DNA of 64,000 nucleotides from Candidatus Pantoea floridensis (GTDB lineage: Bacteria > Pseudomonadota > Gammaproteobacteria > Enterobacterales > Enterobacteriaceae): assembly GCF_900215435.1 (NCBI RefSeq), contig NZ_OCMY01000001.1, positions 1,302,001 to 1,366,000 of the forward strand, given 5' to 3'. The translations under genes were made by a program, and so were the position numbers. This document shows, piece after piece, positions 48,806 to 59,255 of the stretch (positions are counted from its first letter, which is position 1; each line of letters begins with the position of its first letter). The notes beneath the pieces were generated by a model. It was not told where the DNA came from and searched no databases. It worked only from the letters and a program-made list of their open reading frames with translations.

Positions 48806-51800
48806 TGAATAAATCTATGATTGACCACCAAACCTTGCCGTTAGTCGCGGCACAGCCCGGTATCTGGATTGCCGATCAGCTGTCACCACACCACAACGCT
48901 TATGCAGTAGCGCACTTTGTTGAGCTGCGCGGTGACATTGATAGCGCCTTACTGGCCCAGTCAATTGTCGTGGGCATGCAGGAAGCCGATACGCTAAACA
49001 TGGCATTTGGCGAAGTGGAAGGCGAAGCGTTGCAGTGGCTGCAGCCACAAGAATTTAGTCCGCCGCAGATTATCGATCTGCGCGGCGAGGCCGATGCCGT
49101 CGCCACAGCACGCAGGCTGATGCGCGACGATATGAATGGCGATCTGCGTGTGTTAAGCGGCGCAAAACTGTGGCATCACACTCTTTTCCAACTTGGCGAT
49201 CGCCACTGGTTCTGGTATCAGCGCTATCACCATTTGGTGGTGGATGGCTTCAGCTTCACCGCGCTGACCCGCCGCATCGCCAATCTTTACAGCGCAGCAG
49301 TGCGTCAGCAGCCTGCTGAGCCCACGCCGTTTATCCCGTTTAGTGAAGTGGTCGACGAGTATCAGCGTTACCGCGAATCCTCCTCCTTTGCGCGTGACGG
49401 CCAGTTCTGGCGCGAAAAAGGCGCGGCGCTGCCGTCACCAGCTTCGCTCTCACCGCTACCGCTCGCCGGACAAACCGCCAGCACCGATCTACTGCGCCAC
49501 AGCGTGACGCTGGAGCGCAGCACCTTTCAGACGCTGGTGCAGCAGCACCCGCACTCCAGCGCCGCCGATCTGGCTTTTGCCCTCGTTGCGCTGTGGCTGG
49601 CACGTCTCAGCGGCCAAAACGACTTTGCCGCCGGCTTCATCTTTATGCGTCGTATTGGTTCTGCCGCCTTGTGTGCCACCGGGCCGGTGATCAACGTGTT
49701 GCCGATGGCGGTACATTACGATCCCACCCAGCCACTGAGCACCCTCGCCGCGCAGCTGGCGGGCGAAGTGAAAAAGATGCGTCGTCATCAGCGCTATGAC
49801 GCCGAACAGGTGCAGCGCGATCTCGGTCGTCTCGGCGATGGCGATCCACTGTACGGTCCGGTGATCAACCTGAAGATGTTTGATTACCAGCTCGATTTCG
49901 CTGGCGTAGAAGGCATCACCCATCAGCTGGCATCCGGGCCGGTACGCGATCTGGAGATCGCCATCTATATCAGCGAGCAGGGTGAATTAACCCTTGAACT
50001 GCTGGCTAACGCCGAGCGCTACAGCGAGCAGACCTTGCAGCGCCATGCCAGCCGCTTCGCCCTGCTGCTGGATCAGCTGGCTAAGCAGCCGCAGCGACCG
50101 TGTGGTGAACTCGATCTACTCACCGCCGAAGAGCACGCGCAGATTGCCGCGATTAACCAAACCGCCCATCCGCTGCCGGCAGAAACGCTGGCCTCGCTGT
50201 TGGCGCAGCAGGCAGCACGCACGCCGGATGCCCCGGCCCTCGCCGATGCGCAGCATCAGCTGAGCTATCGCCAAATGCAGCAGCAGGTGTTTGCGCTGGC
50301 CGCGGATTTGACCGCCGCAGGCGTACAGCGTGGCGATATTGTCGCGGTAGCGCTGCCGCGCTCGGTGCAGCTGTCGCTGGCGTTGCAGGCGATTGTTGCG
50401 CTTGGCGCCGCGTATTTACCGCTCGATACCGGCTATCCGGACGAGCGCCTGCAGCTGATGCTGGAAGACGCCGCGCCGAAAACCCTGATCACCTGCGCGG
50501 CGCTCAGTGCGCGCTTTAGCACTATCGCCCAGGTAAACCAGCTGCATTTTGATGCGCTGTATAGCACGCCAACTGCGCCGCAACCGGCCAGCGCACCGAC
50601 GCCGCAGGATGGCGCCTACATCATTTACACCTCGGGTTCTACCGGCCGTCCTAAAGGCGTGCTGGTGGGCCATGAAGCCATCGTCAATCGCCTGCTGTGG
50701 ATGCAGGATCGCTATCCGCTGCAAGCAGATGATGTAGTTTTACAAAAAACCCCGAGCAGCTTTGACGTTTCCGTGTGGGAATTCTTCTGGCCGCTGCTGG
50801 TCGGCGCGCAGCTGGTGATGGCGCCGCCCGAGGCACATCGCGATCCTGAAGCGCTGCAGCAACTGTTTGCCCGCTACAAAGTCACCACTACGCATTTCGT
50901 ACCCTCGATGCTGGCGGCCTTTGTCGCGGCCCTTGATGATCAACAGGCGATTGCCAGCTGTGCCAGCCTGCGCAACGTGTTCTGCAGCGGTGAGGCGCTG
51001 CCGACTGACTTATCACGCGAATGGGAAAAGCTGACGCGGGTGCCGCTGCACAATCTGTATGGTCCAACCGAAGCTGCGGTGGATGTCAGCTGGTATCCGG
51101 CGTTTGGTGATGCATTGGCCGCCGTCGAAGGGGCCAGCGTGCCGATTGGTTTCCCGGTGTGGAATACCGGCCTGCGCATTCTTGATGCCCGCATGCAACC
51201 GGTGCCGCCGGGCGTGGCGGGCGATCTCTATTTAACCGGCGTGCAGCTGGCGCACGGCTATCTTGGCCGGCCTGACCTGACAGCCAGCCGCTTTATCGCC
51301 GACCCGTTCAGCCCCGGTGAGCGCATGTACCTCACCGGCGACGTGGCGCGCTGGCTGGATAACGGCGCGGTGGAATACCTTGGCCGCAGCGACGATCAGC
51401 TGAAGATTCGCGGTCAACGTATCGAACTGAACGAAATTGATCATGTGATGAGCGCGCAGCCAGGCATTGAGCAAGCGGTAACGCATGCCGTGGTGCTGGG
51501 CGATGCGGCAGCGCAGGGTGATGCACGTCAGCTGGTCGGTTACGTGATTGCCGCGCAGCCGGTGGATGGCGAAGCACTGCGTCAGGCGCTGGCGCAGCGC
51601 TTGCCGGCGCATATGGTGCCCGTTGCCATTGTGCAGCTTGATGCCTTCCCGCTCAGCAGCAACGGTAAACTGGATCGCAAAGCGCTGCCGCTGCCTGAAT
51701 CCGCCACGGCCAGCGCGGGACGTGCCCCACACGCGGGTCTGGAAACTACTCTGGCAGATGCCTTCTGCCAGCTGCTGGCACGCGATACCATCAGCGCGCA

Positions 51801-52701
51801 GGATGATTTCTTCGCCCTTGGCGGTCATTCTCTGCTGGCGATGCGCTTAGCCGCCAGGCTGCGTCGCGAGCTGCAACTGCCGGTCTCGGTGGGGCAAATT
51901 ATGGTGGCCTCGACGGTGGAGAAGCTGGCTACGCTGCTTAGCGATGCGCAATCCCATCAGCAGGCCGGTTTCGAAGCGGTGCTGCCGCTGCGTAAGAGTC
52001 ACGGACCTACGCTGTTCTGTTTCCATCCTGCCTCCGGTTTTGCCTGGCAGTTCAGCATCCTGCAACGCTATCTCGACCCGCGCTGGTCGCTGATCGGCAT
52101 CCAGTCGCCGGATATCGATAGCCCGCTGAACCAAAGCGCGCATTTGGACGACGTGTGCGACGCACATCTGCAAACCCTGCGCGAAGTACAGCCGCACGGG
52201 CCTTACTATTTCCTCGGCTATTCGCTCGGCGGTACGCTGGCGCAAGGCATTGCCGCACGGCTGGAAGCGGCGGGCGAAGAAGTGGCCTTCCTCGGCTTGC
52301 TGGATACCTGGCCGCCGGAAACCCAGAACTGGGATGAGAGGCGCGGCGAGAACGTGCTGGATCCGGCGGTATTGGAAGAGGTGAATCGCGAGCGCGAGCA
52401 GTTTATCGCTGCGCAGCGCCATCAGGCCGGTGAAGAGATGCGCGCGATGTTCGATACCATCGAAGCCAATTACGCCAGTTCAGTGCGCCTGCTGGCCACC
52501 GCGCGCAGTGCACGGTTTAACGGCCGCGCCACGCTGTTCCTCGCCGAACAAACCCAGCAGCCAGGGCAGGATGCGCGCCGCGCCTGGGCACCGTATGTGG
52601 GTGAGCTGGACGTATGGCCCATGGATTGTGCCCATGTCGAGATCATTTCACCGCAGATGTTTGAGCAGATCGGACCGCTGCTCAGGGATATATTGCAATA
52701 A
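48790..52701 (+). CDS. entF: Enterobactin synthase component F (NRPS)
   Basis: A 1303-residue peptide synthetase that activates serine, joins it to dihydroxybenzoate and cyclises the trimer. Domains in order: condensation (about 15-430, HHLVVDG near 147), adenylation (about 455-960, YIIYTSGSTGRPKGVLV and LGRSDDQLKIRGQRI), carrier (LGGHSLL near 1010; Ser carries phosphopantetheine) and thioesterase (GYSLGG near 1143). ATG 48790 has GGAGC upstream; another start is ATG 48805, overlapping the fes stop in ATGA. Next to fepC tail to tail. Confidence 0.97.
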   Translation: MSESLMNKSMIDHQTLPLVAAQPGIWIADQLSPHHNAYAVAHFVELRGDIDSALLAQSIVVGMQEADTLNMAFGEVEGEALQWLQPQEFSPPQIIDLRGEADAVATARRLMRDDMNGDLRVLSGAKLWHHTLFQLGDRHWFWYQRYHHLVVDGFSFTALTRRIANLYSAAVRQQPAEPTPFIPFSEVVDEYQRYRESSSFARDGQFWREKGAALPSPASLSPLPLAGQTASTDLLRHSVTLERSTFQTLVQQHPHSSAADLAFALVALWLARLSGQNDFAAGFIFMRRIGSAALCATGPVINVLPMAVHYDPTQPLSTLAAQLAGEVKKMRRHQRYDAEQVQRDLGRLGDGDPLYGPVINLKMFDYQLDFAGVEGITHQLASGPVRDLEIAIYISEQGELTLELLANAERYSEQTLQRHASRFALLLDQLAKQPQRPCGELDLLTAEEHAQIAAINQTAHPLPAETLASLLAQQAARTPDAPALADAQHQLSYRQMQQQVFALAADLTAAGVQRGDIVAVALPRSVQLSLALQAIVALGAAYLPLDTGYPDERLQLMLEDAAPKTLITCAALSARFSTIAQVNQLHFDALYSTPTAPQPASAPTPQDGAYIIYTSGSTGRPKGVLVGHEAIVNRLLWMQDRYPLQADDVVLQKTPSSFDVSVWEFFWPLLVGAQLVMAPPEAHRDPEALQQLFARYKVTTTHFVPSMLAAFVAALDDQQAIASCASLRNVFCSGEALPTDLSREWEKLTRVPLHNLYGPTEAAVDVSWYPAFGDALAAVEGASVPIGFPVWNTGLRILDARMQPVPPGVAGDLYLTGVQLAHGYLGRPDLTASRFIADPFSPGERMYLTGDVARWLDNGAVEYLGRSDDQLKIRGQRIELNEIDHVMSAQPGIEQAVTHAVVLGDAAAQGDARQLVGYVIAAQPVDGEALRQALAQRLPAHMVPVAIVQLDAFPLSSNGKLDRKALPLPESATASAGRAPHAGLETTLADAFCQLLARDTISAQDDFFALGGHSLLAMRLAARLRRELQLPVSVGQIMVASTVEKLATLLSDAQSHQQAGFEAVLPLRKSHGPTLFCFHPASGFAWQFSILQRYLDPRWSLIGIQSPDIDSPLNQSAHLDDVCDAHLQTLREVQPHGPYYFLGYSLGGTLAQGIAARLEAAGEEVAFLGLLDTWPPETQNWDERRGENVLDPAVLEEVNREREQFIAAQRHQAGEEMRAMFDTIEANYASSVRLLATARSARFNGRATLFLAEQTQQPGQDARRAWAPYVGELDVWPMDCAHVEIISPQMFEQIGPLLRDILQ

Positions 52702-52763
52702 GCGCAATAAATTGCGCCGCTACGGAATAATGCACACATTCGTAGCGGCGCGATTTATCGCGC
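52702..52763. repeat. Large inverted repeat between entF and fepC
   Basis: Arms 52702-52724 (GCGCAATAAATTGCGCCGC and on) and 52741-52763 pair over 23 bp with two mismatches around a 16-nt loop. It sits between two convergent genes, just after the entF stop and 8 bp before the fepC stop. No T-run follows, so it looks like a dispersed palindromic element rather than a terminator. Confidence 0.8.
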
Positions 52764-52771
52764 AATCTTGA

Positions 52772-53569
52772 TCATCCCCCGCGCCCCAGCGGCACAATCA
52801 TCGGCGTATGCGCCACCGGATCGTCCACAATCACGCAGCGCAAACCATAAACCTGCTCGATCAACGCCGGCGTCACGATCTCCGCCGGTTTGCCCTCGGC
52901 GACAATCTTGCCATAACGCATGGCAATCAAGTGCGTGGCGTAACGACACGCGTGGTTGAGATCGTGCAGCACCACCACCAGCGTGCGGCCATGCTGCTGA
53001 TTCAACTCCTGCATCAGCTCCAGCAACTCAATTTGATGCGTGATATCCAGCCAGGTGGTCGGCTCATCCAGCAGCAGCAGCGGCGTTTCCTGCGCCAGCA
53101 CCATCGCAATCCACACGCGCTGGCGCTGACCGCCCGATAGCGTATCCACCGATTGCTGCGCCAGGTCGGCCACGCCGGTGGCCTGCATCGCCTGCTGCAC
53201 CGCCGCTTCATCTTCCGCACGCCAGCGACCAAACAGCGCCTGATGCGGATAACGTCCGCGCGCCACCAGCTCTGTTACGCTGATGCCCGCAGGTGCGTTC
53301 GAACTTTGCGGCAGCAGGCCAAGACGGCGCGCCACTTCTTTCGTGGGATAGCGCGCAATCGCTTCACCATCCAGTAGCACTTCTCCTTTCAGCGGCGTAT
53401 GCAGCCGGCTGAGCGTGCGCAGCAAGGTCGATTTTCCACAGGCGTTGGGGCCGATAATCACCGTCAGTTCACCCTCGGGAATCGCCACCGACAAATTCTC
53501 TGCCACCATTTTTTTGTCGTAGCCCAGCGTCAAACCTTCGCCGCGCAGACGTGAAGGGATATCGATCAT
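52772..53569 (-). CDS. fepC: Ferric enterobactin ABC transporter ATPase
   Basis: A 265-residue ATPase for ferric enterobactin import. Walker A is GPNACGKST, the signature is LSGGQRQR, Walker B is LLLLDEPTTWLD and the H-loop is VVVLHDLNHA. Start overlaps the fepG stop in ATGA, so it is translated with the permeases. Confidence 0.97.
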   Translation of the reverse strand: MIDIPSRLRGEGLTLGYDKKMVAENLSVAIPEGELTVIIGPNACGKSTLLRTLSRLHTPLKGEVLLDGEAIARYPTKEVARRLGLLPQSSNAPAGISVTELVARGRYPHQALFGRWRAEDEAAVQQAMQATGVADLAQQSVDTLSGGQRQRVWIAMVLAQETPLLLLDEPTTWLDITHQIELLELMQELNQQHGRTLVVVLHDLNHACRYATHLIAMRYGKIVAEGKPAEIVTPALIEQVYGLRCVIVDDPVAHTPMIVPLGRGG

Positions 53570-54549
53570 TGGCGTCGCGCCTCCCGCACCAGTAAAGCAA
53601 TCAGATAAAGTCCACCGAGGATGACGGTAATCACGCCAACCGGTAATTGATAAGGCAGAAACAGATGCTGTGCGGCATAGTCAGCGGCAAGTAGCAACAG
53701 TGCGCCACACAGCGCCGAGAGCAGCAATGCACCTTTCATGCCGCCGCCTAGACGACGCGCAATTTGCGGTGCCAGCAGCGCGACAAACGAAATCGGTCCC
53801 ACCAGCGCCGTTGATGCTGCCGTTAACACCACGCCAATCAGCATCAGCCACATCCGGCTGCGCTCCACCGGCACGCCGAGCGCACAGGCGGTATCGTCGC
53901 CCATCTCCAGCAGGCGCATGCGCCGCGCCAATAACGCCATCAGCAGTAACGCCAGCAGCAGCACCACAATCACCGGCGGCGTTTTGGCCCAGGTAATCCC
54001 GTTGAGCGATCCGGCGCTCCATAAGCCGGCACTCAGCGCCGACTCCAGCGACGCGCTGATAATCAGCCACGAGTTCAGCGCCATCAGCAGCGCGCGCACG
54101 CTGATGCCAACAATGATCAGGCGGAAGGTTTCCACGCCGTTGCGCCAGGCGAACAGATACACCAACGCCGCCGTGGCGATGCCGCCAATCAGCGCCGCGC
54201 CGGTCATCGCCGTGACGCTTTGATTGAACAGTACTAACGCCACCAGTACGCCGCTGTAAGCGCCGGTGTTAAAGCCGAGAATGTCCGGACTGCCGAGCGG
54301 ATTGCGCAGCAGCGACTGGAAAATCGCCCCACTAATCCCTAACGCAGCACCAATCAGCAACGCCATCAGCACGCGCGGCAAACGCCACTCCAGCACGATC
54401 AGCTTGACGTTGCCGGCCCCCTGCCCGAGCAGCAGCTGCCCGATTTGTTCGCCGCTAATCTGTAACGCGCCGCGCGTCATCGCCAGATACGCCAGCAGCC
54501 CGCAGCAAAGCAGCAGCCAAAGCGCGTGTAACCAGTCACGATGCGTCAT
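53566..54549 (-). CDS. fepG: Ferric enterobactin ABC transporter permease FepG
   Basis: A FecCD-family permease of 327 residues, about ten membrane segments. RLPRVLMALLIGAALGISGA and FQSLLRNPLGSPDILGFNTG are family signatures. The true start is ATG 54549 (MTHRDWLHALWLLLC), overlapping the fepD stop; the longer open frame upstream is a shadow of fepD. Confidence 0.96.
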   Translation of the reverse strand: MTHRDWLHALWLLLCCGLLAYLAMTRGALQISGEQIGQLLLGQGAGNVKLIVLEWRLPRVLMALLIGAALGISGAIFQSLLRNPLGSPDILGFNTGAYSGVLVALVLFNQSVTAMTGAALIGGIATAALVYLFAWRNGVETFRLIIVGISVRALLMALNSWLIISASLESALSAGLWSAGSLNGITWAKTPPVIVVLLLALLLMALLARRMRLLEMGDDTACALGVPVERSRMWLMLIGVVLTAASTALVGPISFVALLAPQIARRLGGGMKGALLLSALCGALLLLAADYAAQHLFLPYQLPVGVITVILGGLYLIALLVREARRQ

Positions 54550-55535
54550 AGCCCACCCCGGCCCAGTTTGCGGCGTACCAGCACAATCAGCATCGGTGCA
54601 CCAAGCATTGCCGTGACGATGGAAACCCGCAGCTCGCCCGCAACCAGCAGGCGGCCAAGAATATCGGCGGCGAGTAATAAAATCGGTGTAATCAGCGCGG
54701 TTGCGGGCAGCATCCAGCGGTGATCGTTGCCTACCAGCCAGCGGGCAAAGTGCGGCGTCATCAGGCCCACAAACGCAATTGGCCCCACCGCCGCCGTCGC
54801 TGCACCGCACAGCAGCGCAATCGCCAGCAGGCCAAGCAACTGCGTGCGCGCCACGCGCGTACCGAGCGCGGTGGCCATATCGCCCCCCATGCTCAGGCTG
54901 TTAAGCGCCTGCGACAGAAGAATCGCTACCACGCCGCCCACCAGCACCGCCGGAAACAGCGTGCGCAGCACGGTAAAATTGCGGATATCCAGCGAGCCGC
55001 TGTGCCAGAAGCGCAGGTGATCGTAGATGTCAGGATTGAGCAGCGACAGGCCGGATGTCAGCCCATCCAGCACCGCGCCAAGCGCGACGCCCGCCAGCGT
55101 AAGACGCACCGGATTGACGCGCCCGCCGCCAATCGCACCGGTCAATGCCACCAGCAACGAAGAGAGCAGTGCACCGGCAAAAGCGAAGCCAAGCCAATCC
55201 ACCGGCGAATCTGCGCCGAACAGCGCTATGCCAATCACCACCGCGAAACCGGCTCCAGCATTGACGCCGAGAATACCGGGATCGGCCAGCGGGTTGCGCG
55301 TCAGGCTCTGCATTAAGGCACCGGCCAGCCCGAGCGCCACGCCCGCCAGCAGACCAGCCAGGGTGCGCGGCAGGCGCGCGTCACGCACAATCACACACTC
55401 CGCGCTGTTACAGCTGGAGGTAAGCGAATGATAAACATCGGGAAGCGGTATCGATTTGGCCCCTAGCATCAAGCTAAGAGCGATGAGGAGCAAGAGCAGA
55501 ATCCCTGAGCCTGCCAATGCACGGATCTGGCGCAT
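54546..55535 (-). CDS. fepD: Ferric enterobactin ABC transporter permease FepD
   Basis: A FecCD-family permease of 329 residues. RDARLPRTLAGLLAGVALGL and MQSLTRNPLADPGILGVNAG define it. It forms the membrane channel with FepG and is the first gene of fepD-fepG-fepC, all with 4-nt overlaps. Divergent from entS with a Fur box between. Confidence 0.97.
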   Translation of the reverse strand: MRQIRALAGSGILLLLLIALSLMLGAKSIPLPDVYHSLTSSCNSAECVIVRDARLPRTLAGLLAGVALGLAGALMQSLTRNPLADPGILGVNAGAGFAVVIGIALFGADSPVDWLGFAFAGALLSSLLVALTGAIGGGRVNPVRLTLAGVALGAVLDGLTSGLSLLNPDIYDHLRFWHSGSLDIRNFTVLRTLFPAVLVGGVVAILLSQALNSLSMGGDMATALGTRVARTQLLGLLAIALLCGAATAAVGPIAFVGLMTPHFARWLVGNDHRWMLPATALITPILLLAADILGRLLVAGELRVSIVTAMLGAPMLIVLVRRKLGRGGL

Positions 55536-55585
55536 AGCGTTCTAAACCTTCACTGTTCAACGTCGTCGCATGCGCGATGCAACTT

Positions 55586-55604
55586 GATAATGGTTATCGT
55601 TATT
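55586..55604. promoter_or_regulatory. Fur box between fepD and entS
   Basis: GATAATGGTTATCGTTATT matches 15 of 19 positions of the consensus GATAATGATAATCATTATC. It is placed to control both divergent transcripts. Confidence 0.85.
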
Positions 55605-55676
55605 ACTCGCGTTTAGCTATGTTACCATGACTCGCCTCGCGGACGATGAGGAAAATTGGTGCAAAAAGGCGAACCT

Positions 55677-56927
55677 ATGAACAAATCTTCCCACTTTATC
55701 GATCTTTCACTGCTGAAAACCCATCCGGCTTTTCGCGCGGTATTTATTGCGCGCTTTATCTCGATTGTCGCGCTCGGCATGCTTGCCGTCGCGGTGCCGG
55801 TGCAGATCCAGCACATGACAAATTCACCGCTGCTGGTGGGATTGGCGGTGACACTCGCCGCTGCGGGCATGTTTATTGGTCTGCTGACCGGCGGCGTATT
55901 GGCAGATCGCCATGAGCGCAAAAAGCTGATTCTGCTGGCCCGATCCACCTGCGGCTTAGGCTTTATCGCGCTGGCGATCAATGCCGCGCTGCCGGAACCC
56001 TCGTTAATCGCCGTTTATCTGCTGGGCTTCTGGGATGGCTTCTTCGGGGCGATTGGCGTCACCGCGCTGTTGGCCGCCACGCCCGCGCTGGTGGGGCGTG
56101 AAAATATTATGCAGGCCGGAGCCATCACCATGTTAACGGTGCGCTTCGGCTCGATTTTGTCACCTGCGATTGCCGGTTTGGTGATTGCCCACGGCGGCGT
56201 AACCTGGAACTATGGCCTCGCCGCGTTCGGCACGCTGCTCACGGTGTTGACGCTGTTGAAATTACCGCACTTGCCGCCTCCGCCGCAGCCGCGTGAACAT
56301 CCGCTGAAATCCCTGGCCGCTGGCGTGCAGTTTCTTTTTGCCAGCCCGATTGTCGGCATGGTGGCGCTGATTGGTGCACTGGTAACCTTAGCCAGCGCGG
56401 TACGCGTGCTCTATCCCGCACTCGCGCCTCATTGGTCAGTGAGTGCTGACCAGCTGGGTTTGCTTTACGCCGCGGTGCCGCTCGGTGCGGCGGTGGGCGC
56501 GTTGACCAGCGGCAAACTGAAACACGCCGCGCGTCCAGGGCAGTTAATACTCGGCAGCGCGATTGCGGCGTTTATCGCCCTTGGTTTGTTTAGCCTGATG
56601 CCGAACCTGCCGCTGGCGTTAGCGTGTCTGATCGCCTTCGGATACTTCAGCGCCATCAATAGTTTGGTGCAATACGCGATGATTCAAGCGCTCACGCCCG
56701 ATCATTTGCTTGGTCGCATCAATGGGTTGTGGACCGCGCAGAACGTCACTGGCGATGCGATTGGTGCAGCGGTGATTGGCGCGATGGGTTCCTGGCTGCT
56801 GCCACCGCAGGCCGCTGCGGTGTTTGGCTTCGCCGCGGCGCTGCTGGGCATGGTGATGTGGTTAGTGATGGGGCGTTTACGTCGTTACCACCCGCCAGCG
56901 CCGGAGCTGGCGGAGCAGATATCATGA
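55677..56927 (+). CDS. entS: Enterobactin exporter EntS (MFS)
   Basis: A major facilitator efflux pump of 416 residues, twelve membrane segments, exporting enterobactin to the periplasm. [20 protein letters not shown] is the MFS loop motif; [21 protein letters not shown] and [17 protein letters not shown] match E. coli EntS. ATG 55677 fits the family N-terminus; a TTG 21 bp upstream has a better ribosome site. The end overlaps fepB by 6 bp. Confidence 0.96.
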   Translation: MNKSSHFIDLSLLKTHPAFRAVFIARFISIVALGMLAVAVPVQIQHMTNSPLLVGLAVTLAAAGMFIGLLTGGVLADRHERKKLILLARSTCGLGFIALAINAALPEPSLIAVYLLGFWDGFFGAIGVTALLAATPALVGRENIMQAGAITMLTVRFGSILSPAIAGLVIAHGGVTWNYGLAAFGTLLTVLTLLKLPHLPPPPQPREHPLKSLAAGVQFLFASPIVGMVALIGALVTLASAVRVLYPALAPHWSVSADQLGLLYAAVPLGAAVGALTSGKLKHAARPGQLILGSAIAAFIALGLFSLMPNLPLALACLIAFGYFSAINSLVQYAMIQALTPDHLLGRINGLWTAQNVTGDAIGAAVIGAMGSWLLPPQAAAVFGFAAALLGMVMWLVMGRLRRYHPPAPELAEQIS

Positions 56928-57887
56928 TTTAACGAACAGTTTTTCCAGACGCGCGAGCAGATTGCTGGCGCTGTAGTAATCGAGACGGAACGAATCGACA
57001 CCCAATTCGTACACCTGCTTGTTTTGCACCGCAGCATTCTGCGCCAGGAACGGATTGCTCAGTACCGATTGCGTGGTTTTATCGTCGGCGGCAAACAGCA
57101 GGAAGGTTTTACCCGTCAGGCCGCTGGCGAGGTTTTCGCCTGACAGCTGAATGATGTCTTTACGCTGTCCCATGCTGTGGCTCTGCTCCACGCTGGCCGG
57201 CGGTACCGCCAGGGTGAAACCGAGTTGTTCCAGCAGCTTGCCCTGCGCCGAGGCGGCGGTCCACAGGTTGACCGCGCGCCCACCGCCGTTCCACACCATG
57301 GCGGAAACCGGCTGCGGCGGCAGCGTGATGGCTTTCTTCAGCGCGGCTTCGCGATCGTTGAAGGCGTTAACACGCTGTGCCGCCTGAGCCTCGTGGCCGG
57401 TGGCCTGGCCTAATAGTGTGACCACATCCTGCCAGCTTTTGTCGTCGTAGTTGACCACTAACGTCGGTGCGATGGCAGAGAACTGATCGACGAGTTTGAT
57501 GGCGGAGTCATTGCCGGTGGCGCTGACGATGATCAGGTCCGGCGCTTCGGCTGCTACCGCTTCGGCACTCGGTTCACCAATGTACAGACGTTTGAGCTGG
57601 TGCTGTTTGGCGACCTCGCTCCATTGGCGGAAGAAACCCTGCTCGTCGGCCAGACGGCTATTGGGTGCAGTCGCACCCGAGGCGATGACCGGCGCATCAA
57701 TCGCCAGCAGCGAACCGGTCAGCGTGACACTGGTGGAAACAATACGCTGTGGCGCTTTGTTTAAGGTGAGCGATCCGTTAGCCCCTTGAAGGGTGCGCGG
57801 CCAACCTTGTTCGGCATGCGCGACGCTGGTGAAAATCTGGAAAACACTCAATAGGGCTGCAATAGCCCAAAAACCGCATTTATTCAT
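56922..57887 (-). CDS. fepB: Periplasmic ferric enterobactin-binding protein FepB
   Basis: Delivers ferric enterobactin from FepA to FepDG. A cleavable signal peptide ([20 protein letters not shown], ending at AHA) is followed by [20 protein letters not shown] and [20 protein letters not shown], close to E. coli FepB. The 321-residue start is at ATG 57887; an ATG 24 bp upstream is in frame. Divergent from entC across Fur boxes. Confidence 0.96.
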   Translation of the reverse strand: MNKCGFWAIAALLSVFQIFTSVAHAEQGWPRTLQGANGSLTLNKAPQRIVSTSVTLTGSLLAIDAPVIASGATAPNSRLADEQGFFRQWSEVAKQHQLKRLYIGEPSAEAVAAEAPDLIIVSATGNDSAIKLVDQFSAIAPTLVVNYDDKSWQDVVTLLGQATGHEAQAAQRVNAFNDREAALKKAITLPPQPVSAMVWNGGGRAVNLWTAASAQGKLLEQLGFTLAVPPASVEQSHSMGQRKDIIQLSGENLASGLTGKTFLLFAADDKTTQSVLSNPFLAQNAAVQNKQVYELGVDSFRLDYYSASNLLARLEKLFVKS

Positions 57888-58018
57888 AAGTTTTAGCCCA
57901 CTTTTTAGCATATTGCCCTGTTCAGCGTCAGCGCCTGATTACGTCAAAAGGTCGCTGAAATCCCGCGAATGGATTGACACTTTTGCCCAATCGACGTAGG
58001 TTACAGGCCCATAATAAA

Positions 58019-58050
58019 AATGATAATCATTCTTAATAATCTTATCATTT
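58019..58050. promoter_or_regulatory. Overlapping Fur boxes between fepB and entC
   Basis: AATGATAATCATT (58019-58031) is a perfect Fur core. TAATAATCTTATCATTTA (58033-58050) is a second site that on the other strand reads TGATAAG-ATTATTA. They lie just before the entC ribosome site and face fepB, so iron-bound Fur should shut both transcripts. Confidence 0.85.
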
Positions 58051-58063
58051 ATAGGTGAAAATT

Positions 58064-59245
58064 ATGGTGGAAACGACCACGTTTGAAAATGCCTGGCTGA
58101 AGGATTATTCCGCGCTTTGCCGTGGTTTTCTCTTTACCTCGCCGTGGCGCAGTTTGGCAACGCAAGGATGCTATACCACCATTAGCGCGCCGGTACATGA
58201 TGCCGCGTCGCTGCAGGGTGATTTCCAACAACAGCTGCGTCAGCACTTTGCTGCTGCGAGAAAACAGGGCATCGCCAATCCGATTCTGGTCGGGGCGATC
58301 CCATTCGATGTCAGCCAGCCTGCGGCGTTGTTTATTCCCGAAGCCCATCAGACCTTCAATCGCGACGACCTGCAAAACGCACTGCCGCAAGGCATCAGCG
58401 ATCTGCCAGAGGTGCGCCGTCGCACGCCGGTACCAGACCACGATGTCTTCCTCAATATGGTGGCAGATGCGGTAGCAGCCACGCAGCGCGGCGAGCTGGA
58501 TAAAGTGGTGCTGTCGCGCCTGATGGATATCGTCACGGAGCAGCCGGTGGATACGGCAACGTTGATGCAGCGCGTGATTGCGCAGAATCCGAATAGCTAC
58601 CATTTCCATCTGCCGATGCCGCAAGGCGGTGCGCTGATCGGTGCCAGCCCGGAACTGATGCTGCGTAAACAAGGTCGCGATTTCAGTTCTTGTCCGCTCG
58701 CCGGATCTGCACGGCGCAATCATGGCGATGCGCAGCAGGATCGCGCGGCAGGTAACACGCTGATGAATTCCAGCAAAGATCGCCATGAACACAAACTGGT
58801 GACCGACGCGATGCGCGATACGCTGCAGCCGCGCAGCCGTTTGCTGTCAGTACCGAGCACGCCTTCGCTGATCACCACCGCTACGCTGTGGCATCTGGCG
58901 ACGCAAATTGACGGCGAAGTCCAGAATGAGCAGGAAAATGCCCTGTCGCTGGCCTGCCTGCTGCATCCAACGCCGGCGCTGAGCGGCTTCCCGCATCAGC
59001 GCGCGCAGCAGCTCATCCAGCAGCTGGAACCTTTTGATCGCCAGCTGTTTGGCGGTATCGTCGGCTGGTGCGATAGCGAAGGCAATGGCGAATGGGTAGT
59101 GACTATCCGCTGCGGCACCGTGCACGGCACGCGTGTGCGGCTGTTTGCCGGCGCGGGCATCGTCGCCGACTCCCAACCTGAATCAGAATGGCGCGAAACC
59201 GGCGTGAAGCTGGATACCATGTTGCGCGCCTTTGGACTGCAATAA
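58064..59245 (+). CDS. entC: Isochorismate synthase EntC
   Basis: Converts chorismate to isochorismate, the first step of dihydroxybenzoate synthesis. The 393-residue protein has the chorismate-binding fold, with [48 protein letters not shown] and [21 protein letters not shown] 58064 has AGGTG six bases upstream; a GTG three codons earlier is less likely. It leads the entCEBAH operon. Confidence 0.97.
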   Translation: MVETTTFENAWLKDYSALCRGFLFTSPWRSLATQGCYTTISAPVHDAASLQGDFQQQLRQHFAAARKQGIANPILVGAIPFDVSQPAALFIPEAHQTFNRDDLQNALPQGISDLPEVRRRTPVPDHDVFLNMVADAVAATQRGELDKVVLSRLMDIVTEQPVDTATLMQRVIAQNPNSYHFHLPMPQGGALIGASPELMLRKQGRDFSSCPLAGSARRNHGDAQQDRAAGNTLMNSSKDRHEHKLVTDAMRDTLQPRSRLLSVPSTPSLITTATLWHLATQIDGEVQNEQENALSLACLLHPTPALSGFPHQRAQQLIQQLEPFDRQLFGGIVGWCDSEGNGEWVVTIRCGTVHGTRVRLFAGAGIVADSQPESEWRETGVKLDTMLRAFGLQ

Positions 59246-59255
59246 AGGAAAGAGC

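Noticed and set aside
53566..54810. Extended 414-residue FepG
   Set aside because: The extra 87 N-terminal residues are out-of-frame sequence from fepD. The family start and 4-nt overlap place the ATG at 54549.
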